This document shows, piece by piece, positions 25,801 to 36,876 of a stretch of DNA of 64,000 bases. The translations under genes were made by a program, and so were the position numbers. The notes beneath the pieces are model-generated. The model was not told where the DNA came from and did not search any database. It saw only the letters and a program-made list of their open reading frames with translations. Every line of letters begins with the position of its first letter. Position 1 is the stretch's first letter. The DNA is from Neocallimastix lanati (nom. inval.) (Eukaryota > Neocallimastigomycota > Neocallimastigomycetes > Neocallimastigales > Neocallimastigaceae). Location: assembly GCA_016946835.1 (NCBI GenBank), contig JACVTC010000095.1:476001-540000 (forward strand), given 5' to 3'.

Positions 25801-26936
25801 TTTAAATATAATGATTTATAGTAAGCTTCAGCTTCAATAACTTCATCTTTAATTTTTTCAACCATGAAAAGCAACGGGGTTTCTTTTTTATCGTTAATAT
25901 GTAAGTTAATATCGACATAATTGCTGATTACTTCAACAACTTGTAAATTACCAGTTTCAAGAGCCTTTAAGAAAAGATTTTTAGATGGATTAGTTGAAGT
26001 GAATAAACTGACGTCCTTAGTATGATTAAATAAAGCATCAAGAGAATTCTTATCTTGGTTATCAACAGCGATTTGGAATAAAGTTTTTTGATTACCGGAT
26101 ACAATTTTAGCAGTATCTACATCTTGATAATCTAATAACATCTTTACAATTTCAGCATTTTTTTCTTTAACTGCTAAAACTAATGCAGTATCACCTTCCT
26201 TGTTCTTATGAGTTAAGTCAGGATTTTTTGTTAATAAATATTTTACAATATTTTTACGATTTTCCTTACAAGCTCGCATAATTAAAGTATTATCTTCAAT
26301 ATCTTTAACATTAATAACCTGTTCTTCATAATCCTTTTCTTCCTTTTTATCTTTTTTATCCTTTTCATCCTTCTTATTAGAAATTTCTATTTCAATAATT
26401 TCCTTGAATTCATTTTCAAGTTCTAATAATCTGAATAAAACAAAAGAACCACTAGTATCTTTTACTAAGGTAGTGGCACCATGTCTAATAAGTTGCATTG
26501 TAGTCCCGAATTTCTTATCATCAATTGCCATGACTATTGGTACTTTTCCATCCTTTTTCTTTTTAAAACTGAACTTTGGATTCTTTTCTAATAATATATC
26601 CAGTATATTTGCATTTTTACTATTCATAGCTAAGGTTAAAGCGTTATCATTATTCTTATTTCTTTTGTTAAATTTTAATGGATATTGTAATAGGATCTTT
26701 AGTATATTTTCATTTTCAACAATAACTGCTAAATGTAAAGCAGTATTTCCATCACTGTTTTCTACATTTAAATTCCAATTTTCATTTTCCTTTAATAATT
26801 TTTCTACCAATTTCTCATTTTCTTCAATGATGGCCACCATCAAAGGATCATTACCATTTTCATCAGTTTTAATTGTTATTGAATTTATATCTTTAATTTC
26901 CTTATCAAAGGAAACATTATTATCATCAGTAACCAT
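22884..26936 (-). CDS. Large ankyrin-repeat protein (1350 residues), intronless
   Basis: A single 4-kb exon starting MVTDDNNVSFDKEI and ending KMKKYLMKN. Three ankyrin blocks are visible. Residues about 25-360 hold repeats with DGNTALHLAV, EDNTLIMRAC and EGDTALVLAV. Residues about 575-795 hold HENALHIAC, EGNTPLHYAC, NGDSPLMIAV, ETPLIAAC and NGQTPLALA. Residues about 1085-1345 hold ETALLLAC, ESPLIMAC, ESSLFIAC, ETPLMAAC and GETAMTIA. They are separated by an acidic/Lys/Glu-rich linker (about 375-560) and a Ser/Thr/Pro/Asn-rich linker (about 800-1065) with three related MxEP motifs. No transmembrane segment, signal peptide or enzymatic domain is seen. Ankyrin blocks bind proteins, so a scaffold role is likely but partners are unknown. 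Codon use is typical of the window. The start is the first in-frame ATG. Confidence 0.9.
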   Translation of the reverse strand: MVTDDNNVSFDKEIKDINSITIKTDENGNDPLMVAIIEENEKLVEKLLKENENWNLNVENSDGNTALHLAVIVENENILKILLQYPLKFNKRNKNNDNALTLAMNSKNANILDILLEKNPKFSFKKKKDGKVPIVMAIDDKKFGTTMQLIRHGATTLVKDTSGSFVLFRLLELENEFKEIIEIEISNKKDEKDKKDKKEEKDYEEQVINVKDIEDNTLIMRACKENRKNIVKYLLTKNPDLTHKNKEGDTALVLAVKEKNAEIVKMLLDYQDVDTAKIVSGNQKTLFQIAVDNQDKNSLDALFNHTKDVSLFTSTNPSKNLFLKALETGNLQVVEVISNYVDINLHINDKKETPLLFMVEKIKDEVIEAEAYYKSLYLKNKERYERHAATLAASAAAGASSTSKKSIPVVSDHEVIEIEKNNLKENDKTGNANSNEASSITDDSENTLKENASDDNNEDTNEISKVSTVYMEEPQEEKVEEKPEQKLEGKTATDKELSAKPVRRKATSRRTYSSYEKMAESEKKIQDILNSHGTINEKFNSIENAYNTNKRLLNNERYWKAKDKTYVVESTYTDIIKSLLLRKANVNSKNTKHENALHIACRYGLRNVVEIILKFGKNYDINALDKEGNTPLHYACYGKYTSIVKILLREEHINVNITDPNGDSPLMIAVYNNHTDTVLELLNYPNINIDMLNKVLETPLIAACRLNYYNVAKILIDHKANINNRYDANGETAIFHSVRNGSKILTKYLLNNKACITYTNKNGQTPLALAKVINNKEIIGILLSRRNTERPYTSRNSMRYSSSKPSTELKPYQSRGKSENISSNVKTNKSQYSSSKLSMTMNDKFKSLAMTNIRPEDSSKKPTSPSPLMMEPSTIYDKPEDVAKNMKINTVSSVMMQEPSSFFEEPKDSSNTNINGNANATSKKSTISSMGSMFAEPMEEFDEPEEKKEIKPSYSNIKFRPNTKFTNESSPSNGSVYNKYKKPFKSATSSPYLKNVLVAPKSNTTYIKKTVYNNTRFPATYTRVNSENSAFDRKSPVVSSSLEKTGTMDSEATKEIPILNDDIKGLRFSCYFGDLEGVENFLRSTLKEKNIFQLPKSLHEPGSTEPPNLEALKEYNKTRQCYITLDHIEMFAFSLICNGSKNDKLLEIMLKYGMNPNIQNNALYTLLILACKKDQESSALTLLDYNCDPNCQNKYKETALLLACKKGLMSVVKKLLELKVNVNLCNYKKESPLIMACWKKQIAIVKLLLKHNVDINHCNSLKESSLFIACYQDNIEIAKLLLEHGADINSKNINDETPLMAACNNNNEEMVELLMNYNADPNVKNVNGETAMTIAEKFKNEKMKKYLMKN

Positions 26937-27106
26937 ACTTTTTTTGGTTTATTTATAATTTTTTTTAATTAATTGTTTTATTTAATAATAAATTTTTATT
27001 GTTTGAAATTTAAGTATTTCTATTTTTGTTATGCTTTTAAGATTAAATAAAAAAAAGGTATGGCTATATTTTCATAATACAATAAACATATAACAATCTT
27101 TAATAT

Positions 27107-27345
27107 ATATAAAAGTATACTGTTAGTTTTTTTTTATATTTAAATAAATTATAATTTAAATTATATATAAAAGTATACTATTAGTTTTTTTTTATATTTA
27201 AATAAATTATAATTTAAATTATATAAACTATAATATAGTTATTAAAATATTATATTAAAATAATATACAAAACAATAATGTTTCTAGAAATTTAAAATAT
27301 TATATTAAAATAATATACAAAACAATAATGTTTCTAGAAATTTAA
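27107..27345. repeat. Two adjacent tandem duplications (periods about 58 and 50)
   Basis: The first pair shares AAAAGTATACT, TTAGTTTTTTTTTATATTTA and AATTATAATTTAAATTATA; the second shares TATATTAAAATAATATACAA and AACAATAATGTTTCTAGAAA. Copies differ by at most a base or two. The second duplicates a TTCTAGAA palindrome. Confidence 0.9.
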
Positions 27346-27724
27346 TTAAGTATTCTTTCTATTATTATTATTTTATAATAATTTCAAGGTAAAAAAAAAA
27401 AAAAATTATAATATTGATTTGATAATCTCCTGTTTATTTGTTTACTGAAAATAACGAATTTATAAAATATTAATTTTCAAGTATATTATGTGATGATTGC
27501 TTTTATTTCTAATGATTTTCATTATGAATTTGCTTTAAAACACAATATGAATTTATATTAAATACATTTTTATACTTATAAGTTTAAAAATTTATATATA
27601 CTTTTCTTTCACTTATTATTATTTTGCTTATAATATTGAAAATTTATTCTATATATATATATTTATTGCTTAAGTTTATTATTTTTATTTCTATTTTTTT
27701 TGAGTACTTTTTTTTTTTTTTTTT

Positions 27725-27756
<32 letters not shown>

Positions 27757-28931
27757 TCTATTATAAGAATGTTTTAATTTTTTAAAAGTCAATCTTACTA
27801 TATTCCATTATAAATATTTATTATTATAGTTTTAGAATTATTAAATTAAAAAAAAATAAATAAATGAAAGAAAAAAGAAAATATACCTTTTATTATTCTT
27901 TAAAAAAATATATATATTAAATTAAATTATTATTTTAATCTAAATATATTTTAAAAAATTCACTCTAAATTTATATATGTTATATACTATTCCAATTTTT
28001 TTTCAAAGAAAAAAAATAATAAAATTTGACTATTTCTGTATGTATATATACTATTTTTTTTTTTTTTTTTTTTTTATTCAATACAAAACAATTTTCCTTT
28101 TTTTCTTTTTGATATTAATTTTAATTTATTATTAATATTTAGAATTTATAGCTATTATATATAATTCGATATATTCAATATATAACAATATATTAAAAAA
28201 AACTGTAATAACTATTAATAAAAAAAAAGAAATAGAAAATTCAGAAAAAAAAAATTTTTTTCTATAAATTTAATTTATTATTTACAATTTAATATTTAAT
28301 ATTTGATTTATTAATATTTATTAAGTTACTATTTAATATTCAATATTTATTATCTTTTAGTTATTAGTTAATATTTTTAATATTTTATATTTAATATTCA
28401 CTATTTATTATTTACTATTTATTATTTATTATTTATTATTCAATTATTTATTATTTATAATTTACTATTATTTATTTAATTATTTATTATTTAATTATTT
28501 ATTATTTATTATTTATTATTCAATTATTTATTATTTAATTTTTTTTCTTATAGTTTTATCCTAAAGCATTATTCTCTATTGTATTAATATGTAATATACA
28601 TAATATATAGCGTTAAAAAGTGTATAATGGATTTATTTTATTATAGTATATCTTAAGGAACTTTTTATATTAATAATGTTTATAAATTATTTATATATTA
28701 TTTATATATTTTTAATATTTGATTAAACAAATACAAATTATTCATCTATAATTAATTGGCAACATCTAATATATAAATATTTTTTCTTTTTTTTTTTTTT
28801 TATACTTAATTAAAAAAAAATGAATTAAACTTTATAGCATATATAAATAAAGAGTTTATTTATTCAAATATAATCGATTTTTTTTTTTTTATATTCTCTA
28901 TTTATATAATCTATTGTTATTATTGTAAATG

Positions 28932-29046
28932 TTTTGAAATAATATGATCTATCGGTAATATATTAAAGAGTAAAATTATAAGAAAAAGTTTGAAATAATA
29001 TGATCTATCGGTAATATATTAAAGAGTAAAATTATAAGAAAAAGTT
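28932..29046. repeat. Exact 56-bp tandem duplication
   Basis: Two abutting copies beginning TTTGAAATAATATGATC and ending TATAAGAAAAAG are identical. Confidence 0.95.
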
Positions 29047-30820
29047 TTATTATTTTATAATAACATATAATATATATATCTTTAATAAATATTATTCAAT
29101 ATAAAATTAAAATCCTAACCTCAACACAAAAGTTTTTTTTTTAGTTTTTTTTTAAAAAATATTAAAAAAAAAAAAATTAATTAAAATAATTAAAATAGAA
29201 TTAAATAATTATCCAATTATTATTAATTTAAATTTTATAATTTAATTAATAATTATGAAAAAACTTTAATAAATAAAGTATTATCTTACATAAGATTGAT
29301 TGGTTTTTAATTAAATTTTAATATTAAATATATCCTTTTAAAATAGTTTTTTTAAAATCTATTTGATGATATATTATTAATATTATTTAATATATTAACA
29401 ATTACACAAAATATTAATCTATGTTTTATTAAAATATAAATAGTTATATTAAAAATAAATAAATAAAAAATTGTAACTAATGAATTTGTAAAAATGTTTA
29501 TAAACATTTAACCATTATTTATATATAAAAAAAATGAAATAATTGATAGTAGTAAATAATTAAAATAATAAAAATAAATAGTCAATTAAAATAATGAAAG
29601 TAAATAGTCATTAGAATAATTAAAATAATAAAAATAAATAGTAATTAGGCAATTATAAATAGTAAAATAATTAAATAATAATAGTAATAATAAAATAATA
29701 AAAATAATAATAAATGGTAAATAATAATAAATAATAATAATAAATATAGAGTAAAAAATAAAAAGTAAATAATAAATAATAAAAAAAATAATAAATAACA
29801 GAACTAGTTATAAGAAAAACTTTAAATATTAAAAAAAATCTTTTTATAGTTATTTTAATATATTTAAAAATATTTATTTGATACTTTATGTATAATCATA
29901 GTATTTAAATAAAGTAAATAATAAATTATAAATGATAAATAATAAATTGAGAATTATAATTAATAATAATAAATAAATAATAAAAAATAAATAATAAATA
30001 ATAATAAATAATAATAATAATAAATAATAATAATAATAAAATAATAATAATAAGTAATTATAATAATAAAATATAATAAGTAATAATAAGTAATTATAGT
30101 TACATTTAACCTAAATTTATTTAAAAAGTGGATATTATTCCACTATAATTTTTTTTATTATAAAAAAAATAAATATTATTAAATTTTTAGGGATAATTAA
30201 TCAATATATTTTCTCTATTCTCTAATTCTATCTATTTCTATATTGAATTAATTATTGGTATTATACATAATTTTTTTTTTTTTTATTTTGAAAATAATAA
30301 TGTTTTTTTTTTTTATTTTTATTGTTATTTTTTTTTTTCCAAAGAGAATTCGATAATTTATTCCATTCATTTATTCATTTAATAATTATAGTGATTTAAT
30401 TTTTGTTATTATCTATTTATTCATTGCTTTTTTATGTAATATAAAAAGGAAACCTTTTTTTTTTAATAATAATAATAATAATATAAAAATATATTAAAGA
30501 TTGTGTAATATTATAATGATATTATTGTTTATTTTTTTTTTTTTTTTTCATTTTTTTATAATAAATTTGAATAAATTATTATTATTATTTTATAATAAAG
30601 AAAATAGAATTTTCTATATTTTAAAATACTACACCAAAAAATTAATTTGAATTAAAGGCTGTTGAATTGTTTTTTAAAAATAGTATAAAAATAGTATTTT
30701 TTTAATTGATAATACAGATGTGCTATCAATATATTTAATATATAATTAAAAATTAATATTTATATATTATTATATATATATTTTAGTGTATATAATATGC
30801 CATAATCTTTTATAATAAAT

Positions 30821-30952
30821 ATGGAATATGGTTCATTATTTTCATATATCAAGTTGAAAAAAGACCAGAATGAAAAAACGGATTCTTCCCAGTTTCGAAA
30901 TATGATTAGTCAATTATCCATTTATGGATTATATTTAAAATGGAAAGGTTAA
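30821..30952 (+). pseudogene. Protein-kinase-like fragment (hinge to catalytic-loop approach)
   Basis: A 43-codon frame from ATG to TAA. MEYGSLFSYIKLKK resembles the kinase hinge (MEY..GSL..YI), and FRNMISQLSIYGLYLKWKG resembles helix E leading to the HRD loop (I.QL..GL.YLH.KG). The two segments have the correct order and spacing for a Ser/Thr kinase such as the SNF1/CAMK group. The frame ends right where HRD should follow, with no flanking kinase motifs, so this is at best a dead fragment. Confidence 0.4.
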
Positions 30953-32342
30953 ATTTGTTGTGTACACAAATATAAAAGAAGAATTTTAAATAACAGTAGT
31001 AATTATAAAAATAGTAGTTGTAAAAATAAAAAAATAAAAAATAAAAAATAAAAAAAAAAAACTTATAATATTATTGAAACATTAATATTAATAAATAACA
31101 TTAATATATATAATAATATTATTAAAAAGATTGTATTTATAATGATTGGGTTTATGATAATAATAATAATAATAACAATTATAATGTATTTATAATAATA
31201 TTAATATAGCAATAAAAATTAAATAAGTAATATTTAAAAACTTCTTTTATTTCAAATCAAAATCATTAATTAGTTAAGAATTATTAATTATTGATAATAT
31301 TAATTAATAGTATCTAACAGACATCTACTAAATCTATCATGGAAAAAGTATGATAATGCAATTTAGTCCTTTTTCAAATATAACCCTATGATTATTTATT
31401 AATGCTAATATTTTTTAGGATTGTTAATAAAAATTATTTATTATTATAATATTTGAATAAAATATTAGAACTTTTTTTTTGGCTAATAATAATTTTTCAA
31501 AATTATAAAAATTATTTATATAAAAAAAATTATATTTAAAAACTACATTATATATATTATTATTAGTTTTATTATATTTAATAATTTAACTTTTAACACC
31601 ATTTTTTTGTAAATATTTAATTATTAAAAACCAAATTCATTAATATAAATATATATATTTACAGTTTTAAAATTATTTTCAAAAATTTTTGTCGTTATCT
31701 TAAAAAATTTTTAAAATATGTCTTTTTAAATATATTTTTTTCTTTCTTTATTTAAAAAAAGGTTTATATTGTTAATTTTTTTTAGGTAATTAAAATTTTA
31801 TTTTTATTTAAATTTTTTTTTTTTTCTTTTATTATTATTATTATTTTTCAAGAATAATCTATCTAGCTCTATTATATGCTATTTTACATGCAGTAATATA
31901 AAATTTTCTTTTTATTTCTTCTTATTTTATTTTATTCTATTTTATTATTATTTTATTTTATTTTATTTTATTTTATTATTATTTATTTTTTTTTAAGAAT
32001 AATCTATCTAGCTATCTACTGTTGCTATTTTAAATTCATTAATACAAAAACAGTAAAGTTTTTATTATTATCATCATTATTATTAAAAGATATTATTTAA
32101 ATATTTATTTAAATAAAATGGAAATGCTTTGAGTTAATAATAAGTGAACTATATGTAGTAAAACTATAAAAAATAAACAAAAAACAAAACAATACAATAT
32201 TTAGATTCCATTGATGCATTTATTAATAATTTTCAATCATAATCATATTAAAGAGTACAAAAAAAGTTTATTTTTTTTTTTTTAAAGTAATTTTTATTTT
32301 AATAAATTATATTTTACATTCAATATACAAAAAAAAAAAAAT
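30953..32342. other. Gene-free stretch with a diverged duplication
   Basis: AT-rich. Two related segments with AGAATAATCTATCTAGCT lie at about 31850-31910 and 31996-32075, separated by TTTTA repeats. No gene is visible. Confidence 0.7.
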
Positions 32343-32351
32343 AAAATAAAT

Positions 32352-32404
32352 GGGGAGTGTGCATTTCGAAAATTTTTATTACAAAAATTTGTATTTTGTT
32401 GTAT
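32352..32404 (+). repeat. Left terminal inverted repeat of the MULE
   Basis: Starts GGGGAGTGTGCATTTCGAAA and ends TTTTGTTGTAT; pairs with the right terminus. Directly inside it are GGCTTAAATA...TTTAAGCC inverted motifs (from 32405) and, at about 32595-32640, a further stretch resembling the region next to the right terminus (ATGGCGT...ATGTG). The left end therefore appears to have gained about 190 bp after the terminus. Confidence 0.88.
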
Positions 32405-32744
32405 GGCTTAAATATTTTTAATTTTAAGCCACTTAATTTTATTAAAAATTTAATGAATAATAATTAATTAATTAAATAAATAAAATTACAATTTTCAAAA
32501 ATTTTCAAACACGTAATCTTACGTGGGGCGTATATCTAATTGTATCATAATTTTGTGGCTTTTTTCTACAATTTTTAAAAAGCCATATATTCACAATATG
32601 GCGTGAATAATAAATGTGGTGATATTTTATGACGAAAATTTATAAGCCACCAAGAATTTGGCGAAATTTAACTGGACGAAATTCAACTTTTGGCGAAATA
32701 CAACACTTCAATAAATAATAATTAGGTTAGGTATTTCTATTTAA

Positions 32745-33015
32745 CATTGAAAAATAAAATAAAAATAAATAAACATTTTATTTTTTAAGCATCAAAAAAT
32801 AAAAAAAAAAAAAAAAAATAAGAAATAAGAAAACTTCTTTTTTAAACATTAAAAAATAAAATAAAAATAAATAAAAATTTATTTTTTAAGCATTAAAAAA
32901 TAAAAAAAATAAAATAAAACAAAAAAATAAAAAATAAAAATAAATAAAAATTTATTTTTTAAGCATTAAAAAATAAAAAAAATAAAATAAAACAAAAAAA
33001 TAAAAAATAAAAATA
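32745..33015. repeat. Short tandem repeats inside the MULE left arm
   Basis: Three to four copies of an 80-90-bp unit containing TTTATTTTTTAAGCATTAAA and AAAT-rich sequence. They lie between the terminus and the transposase start. Confidence 0.75.
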
Positions 33016-33200
33016 AAAATAAATAAATAAAATAGTAAATAAAGAAATAATAAATAATTAATAATTAAATAATTATTTAAATAATTATATAATTAATTAA
33101 AAAAAGGTTTATTATTTTAAATATTAAAAAAAAAAAAAAAGTTTCAAAGCATTTAAAAGTATATTTATTAAAATATTTTATTGAAAATTTTTAATTATTA

Positions 33201-34627
33201 ATGGAAGACAATATAGAAATTGAAATAAGTGAAACAAATCGAGGAAATGAACAAATTATTATTAATAAAAAACACAAATTTAATTTTTCATTTCAAAGGA
33301 AAGATAAATCAAAAATTTATAGATGCACTGAATATAAGACTTTAAATAAATGTAAATCTTTAATTATTTTAAATGATAAAATGGAGGTTTTAAAATATGA
33401 AAGTTTACATAACCATCTCGAAAAAGAAATTGATGTGTCTATATCAGTAGCAAAGCATAAAATTAAGGAAGAAATTAAGAAAAATTCAATTCTTATAGAT
33501 ATAAAACATAAACATATATTTAATAGAAATGGGACTTATATGTCCCGAATATAGTACAATTAGATCCCAAATAATAAGAAATATAAATAAACAATTTCCT
33601 CCAAACATAAAAGGTTTTGATGATATTCCCATTGAATCAAAATATTATAAAACTAAAAGAAATGAAAATTTTATGATATTTAAAAATACTGATCTAATAA
33701 TCTTTCAATCACCATTCCAAGCATATTTATTTTCGAATTATCATAAAAATATATTTGCGGACGGTACATTTTATGCAGCACCGAAATTTAGTTATCAGTT
33801 ATTTATAACAAGAACTTATGTTGGGGAATTTAATATGCTTTACACTACTTCCATTTCTATATTAAAAAATAAAAAATAATCTACATATGAAACATTATTT
33901 AAAGAAATAAAAAAAAAATGCAAATAAATTTAGGAGTAATACATTAATTACTACAATTAATTTTCATTGTGATTTTGAACAAGGTATATCTAATGCCGCA
34001 AAAAAAGTTTTTCCCAATATAAATATTAAATATTGTGTTTAGCATTACAAAAGATCATTAGAAAAACAAAAAAATATATTATGTTATCATGAAGTGAAGA
34101 ATAATAATGATGTATATATTTATTATAAAGCTATTTCGAACTTACCGTTTATAAACTCTAACTATATATTTGATATTTATATTATAATAAAAAGAATTTG
34201 TCAAAAAAAAAAAGTATAATAATTTTCTGCAATTTTTAGAATATTTTAATAAAAATTATTTACTTAAGTATAATGTTAATAATTGGAATTATTATGAAAA
34301 TATAGAGCATTTAACAAACAATGCATCAGAATCTTATAATAGCTACTTAAATAATATATTTCCAAATAAACCTTTATTTTATAAATTAATATATATATTA
34401 AAAGAAGAAGAAAACTTATCTTATAATGATTATCAAAGGAGAACTAAAGGAAATTGGAAAAAAAAGCAAAAAATATTTAGTGCAACTGATGAAATTAAAA
34501 TTTTAATTGAAAATTACAAAAGTAAGGAAATAAATTTATTTTATAATGGATGCAACAGAAATGAATTAATTAAATTATGGAAAGAATGTTTAATTGATTT
34601 AAACGATATAAATATTAATTTAAAATA
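33201..34627 (+). pseudogene. FLYWCH zinc-finger plus MULE transposase, broken
   Basis: The first frame (33201-33554) starts MEDNIEIEISETNRGNEQII and contains a FLYWCH-like finger with F.F.RKDKSKIYRCTE, C and SLHNH. A frameshift near 33530 moves into the second frame with ICPEYSTIRSQI, ESKYYKTKR and the MULE core ADGTFYAAPKFSYQLFITRT. The D of ADGTF is the usual first catalytic residue; a TAA at 33877-33879 replaces an expected Gln. Further frames continue with INFHCDFEQGI near 33960 (second acidic site), KYCV*HYKR near 34026, HLTNNASESYNSYLNN near 34308 and the end at 34625-34627. A poly-A shift at about 34204 adds another break. The order of motifs and the full extent show a once complete transposase of about 475 residues, now dead by at least two stops and two to three frameshifts. 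Confidence 0.88.
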
Positions 34628-34628
34628 A

Positions 34629-34760
34629 ATAATCTTAATTTAAAAAAATGCTAGAAAAATAAAAATTTATTTATTTTAAATTTATATTTATAATCGTTTA
34701 AATAATAATTAAATAATCTTAATTTAAAAAAATGCTAGAAAAATACAAATTTATTTACCT
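34629..34760. repeat. Direct duplication 3' of the transposase
   Basis: AATAATCTTAATTTAAAAAA plus ATGCTAGAAAAATA and AAATTTATTTA occurs twice (about 34629-34670 and 34711-34757), immediately after the transposase stop. Confidence 0.85.
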
Positions 34761-34854
34761 ATTGTGTTTATTTAATAATCTTAATAGAAATTATCTTTTA
34801 GTTATTTTTATTAAGTAATTTATAACTAAAACCGATTTATTTGATACTAGTTAA

Positions 34855-35749
34855 AATTTTATTAATATCAATATCAATATTATATAATTATAAATTTTAT
34901 TAATATCAATATCAATATTATATAATTATAAATTTTATTAATATCAATATCAATATTATATAATTATAAATTTTATTAATATCAATATCAATATTATATA
35001 ATTATAAATTTTATTAATATCAATATCAATATTATATAATTATAAATTTTATTAATATCAATATCAATATTATATAATTATAAATTTTATTAATATCAAT
35101 ATCAATATTATATAATTATAAATTTTATTAATATCAATATCAATATTATATAATTATAAATTTTATTAATATCAATATCAATATTATATAATTATAAATT
35201 TTATTAATATCAATATCAATATTATATAATTATAAATTTTATTAATATCAATATCAATATTATATAATTATAAATTTTATTAATATCAATATCAATATTA
35301 TATAATTATAAATTTTATTAATATCAATATCAATATTATATAATTATAAATTTTATTAATATCAATATCAATATTATATAATTATAAATTTTATTAATAT
35401 CAATATCAATATTATATAATTATAAATTTTATTAATATCAATATCAATATTATATAATTATAAATTTTATTAATATCAATATCAATATTATATAATTATA
35501 AATTTTATTAATATCAATATCAATATTATATAATTATAAATTTTATTAATATCAATATCAATATTATATAATTATAAATTTTATTAATATCAATATCAAT
35601 ATTATATAATTATAAATTTTATTAATATCAATATCAATATTATATAATTATAAATTTTATTAATATCAATATCAATATTATATAATTATAAATTTTATTA
35701 ATATCAATATCAATATTATATAATTATAAATTTTATTAATATCAATATA
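34855..35749. repeat. 38-bp minisatellite, about 23.5 copies, inside the MULE
   Basis: The unit contains TATTAATATCAATATCAATA followed by TTATATAATTATAAATTT. Copies are identical over nearly 900 bp, which implies recent expansion or ongoing homogenisation. There are no spacers, so it is not CRISPR-like. Confidence 0.97.
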
Positions 35750-36060
35750 CTTTTCAAAATTAATTATGGTATTAAAAATATTAAATTCAATAAAAGATTT
35801 TTATTATTTTATTAAAATTATAATTGTTATTATTATATTTTAATAATAATTGATTCATATTGATCAAACATTATAAATATTACTATGCAAATAATTAATT
35901 ATTTTAATAGGATCAATTATTCAACTCTTATTGTTTTAATTTTTAATTCTTATATCATTTAAATTAATATATATATATATCGTTTATGAAAAGATGAATT
36001 ATAAATAATTAAAATTATTTACTTTTCATTTAAATTTTTTTATTTACTATAATAAAATAT

Positions 36061-36729
36061 AATAATTAAAAGACAAACGTTATTATAACTAATTTTTTTT
36101 TTTTTTAGAAAAATAAATGAAAAAAATTAAAATATATAAGATTCCTATATATATAAAATAATTATTATATTTTATTTTATTATATATTTTTTTTATTTTA
36201 TTTTATTTTATTTTATTTTATTTTATATTTATATTTCAACTATTTATTTTATTTTATTTTATTCAATCGGTACTTATATTTATGTTTCTACTATTCATTT
36301 TATTTTATTTTATTTTATTTTATTTTATTTTATTTTATTTTATTTTATATTTATATTTCAACTATTTATTTTATTTTATTTTATTCAATCTGTACTTATA
36401 TTTATGTTTCTACTATTCATTTTATTTTATTTTATTTTATTTTATTTAATAATATATTATTTTATTTTATTTTATTTTATTTTATTTTATTTTATTTTAT
36501 TATATTTTATTTTATTTTATTATATTTTATTTTATTCAATCTGCATTTTCTGTTGATAATATAAACAAGGTATTAATGTATTAATAATAATTAATAATAT
36601 TTAAAATAAAATAAAAAAAATATAATAATTATTTTATATACGTAGTAATTATATATATATATATATATTTTTATTTAATTTTCTAAAAAAAATTTTTTTA
36701 GTCATAATAAACGTTTGTCTTAATTATTT
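36061..36729. mobile_element. Nested fold-back (MITE-like) element with TTTTA satellite core
   Basis: The left arm (about 36061-36180) contains AATTAAAAGACAAACGTTAT and later ATATAAAATAATTATTATAT. The right arm (about 36600-36729) is the inverse, with ATAAACGTTTGTCTTAATTA. The arms flank a TTTTA-pentamer array (36163-36540). The array includes two near-identical higher-order units with TTATATTTCAACTATTTA and TTATGTTTCTACTATTCA. No coding capacity. It sits close to the right end of the MULE and may be an insertion or part of the element's own subterminal structure. Confidence 0.6.
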
Positions 36730-36823
36730 TTATTATTATTTAAAAATTTATTTATTCATTTATAATTCATTCATTCATTTATTTATTTATCACATTATAA
36801 TACGCCATGTTTTCCGAAATACA

Positions 36824-36876
36824 ATACAACAAAATACAAATTTATGTAATAAAAATTTTCGAAATGACACACCCCC
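36824..36876 (-). repeat. Right terminal inverted repeat of the MULE
   Basis: Inverse of 32352-32404; ends GACACACCCCC and is followed at once by the 9-bp AAAATAAAT found left of the element. Confidence 0.88.

Larger units (their letters stand above)
26937..30820. other. Gene-free AT-rich stretch with local duplications
   Basis: No gene is visible. Tandem duplications occur at 27107-27225 (period about 58), 27250-27345 (period 50, with TGTTTCTAGAAATTTAA) and 28932-29046 (period 56, with ATGATCTATCGGTAATATA), all nearly identical and therefore recent. TTATTTA-like arrays lie at about 28390-28540 and AAT-like arrays at about 29560-30090. Confidence 0.75.
32352..36876 (+). mobile_element. Mutator-like (MULE) DNA transposon, full length, inactive
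   Basis: 53-bp inverted termini at 32352-32404 and 36824-36876 match except for two one-base indels near the tip and one substitution. Both begin GGGG, followed by CATTTCGAAAATTTTTATT. Each is flanked directly by the 9-bp AAAATAAAT (32343-32351 and 36877-36885), the duplication size typical of Mutator-family insertion. Between them lies a FLYWCH plus MULE-transposase pseudogene in plus orientation. The element also contains a 38-bp minisatellite and a nested fold-back repeat, which account for much of its 4.5 kb. The flanking repeat is low-complexity, so the duplication alone would be weak; together with the termini and transposase it is convincing. Confidence 0.88.

Noticed and set aside
27487-27600. 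Plus-strand GTGATGA resembling a C box
   Set aside because: No CTGA follows within a plausible distance and there is no terminal stem.
34855-35749. CRISPR-like array
   Set aside because: Units are contiguous 38-bp repeats with no variable spacers and lie in a eukaryotic transposon; it is a minisatellite.
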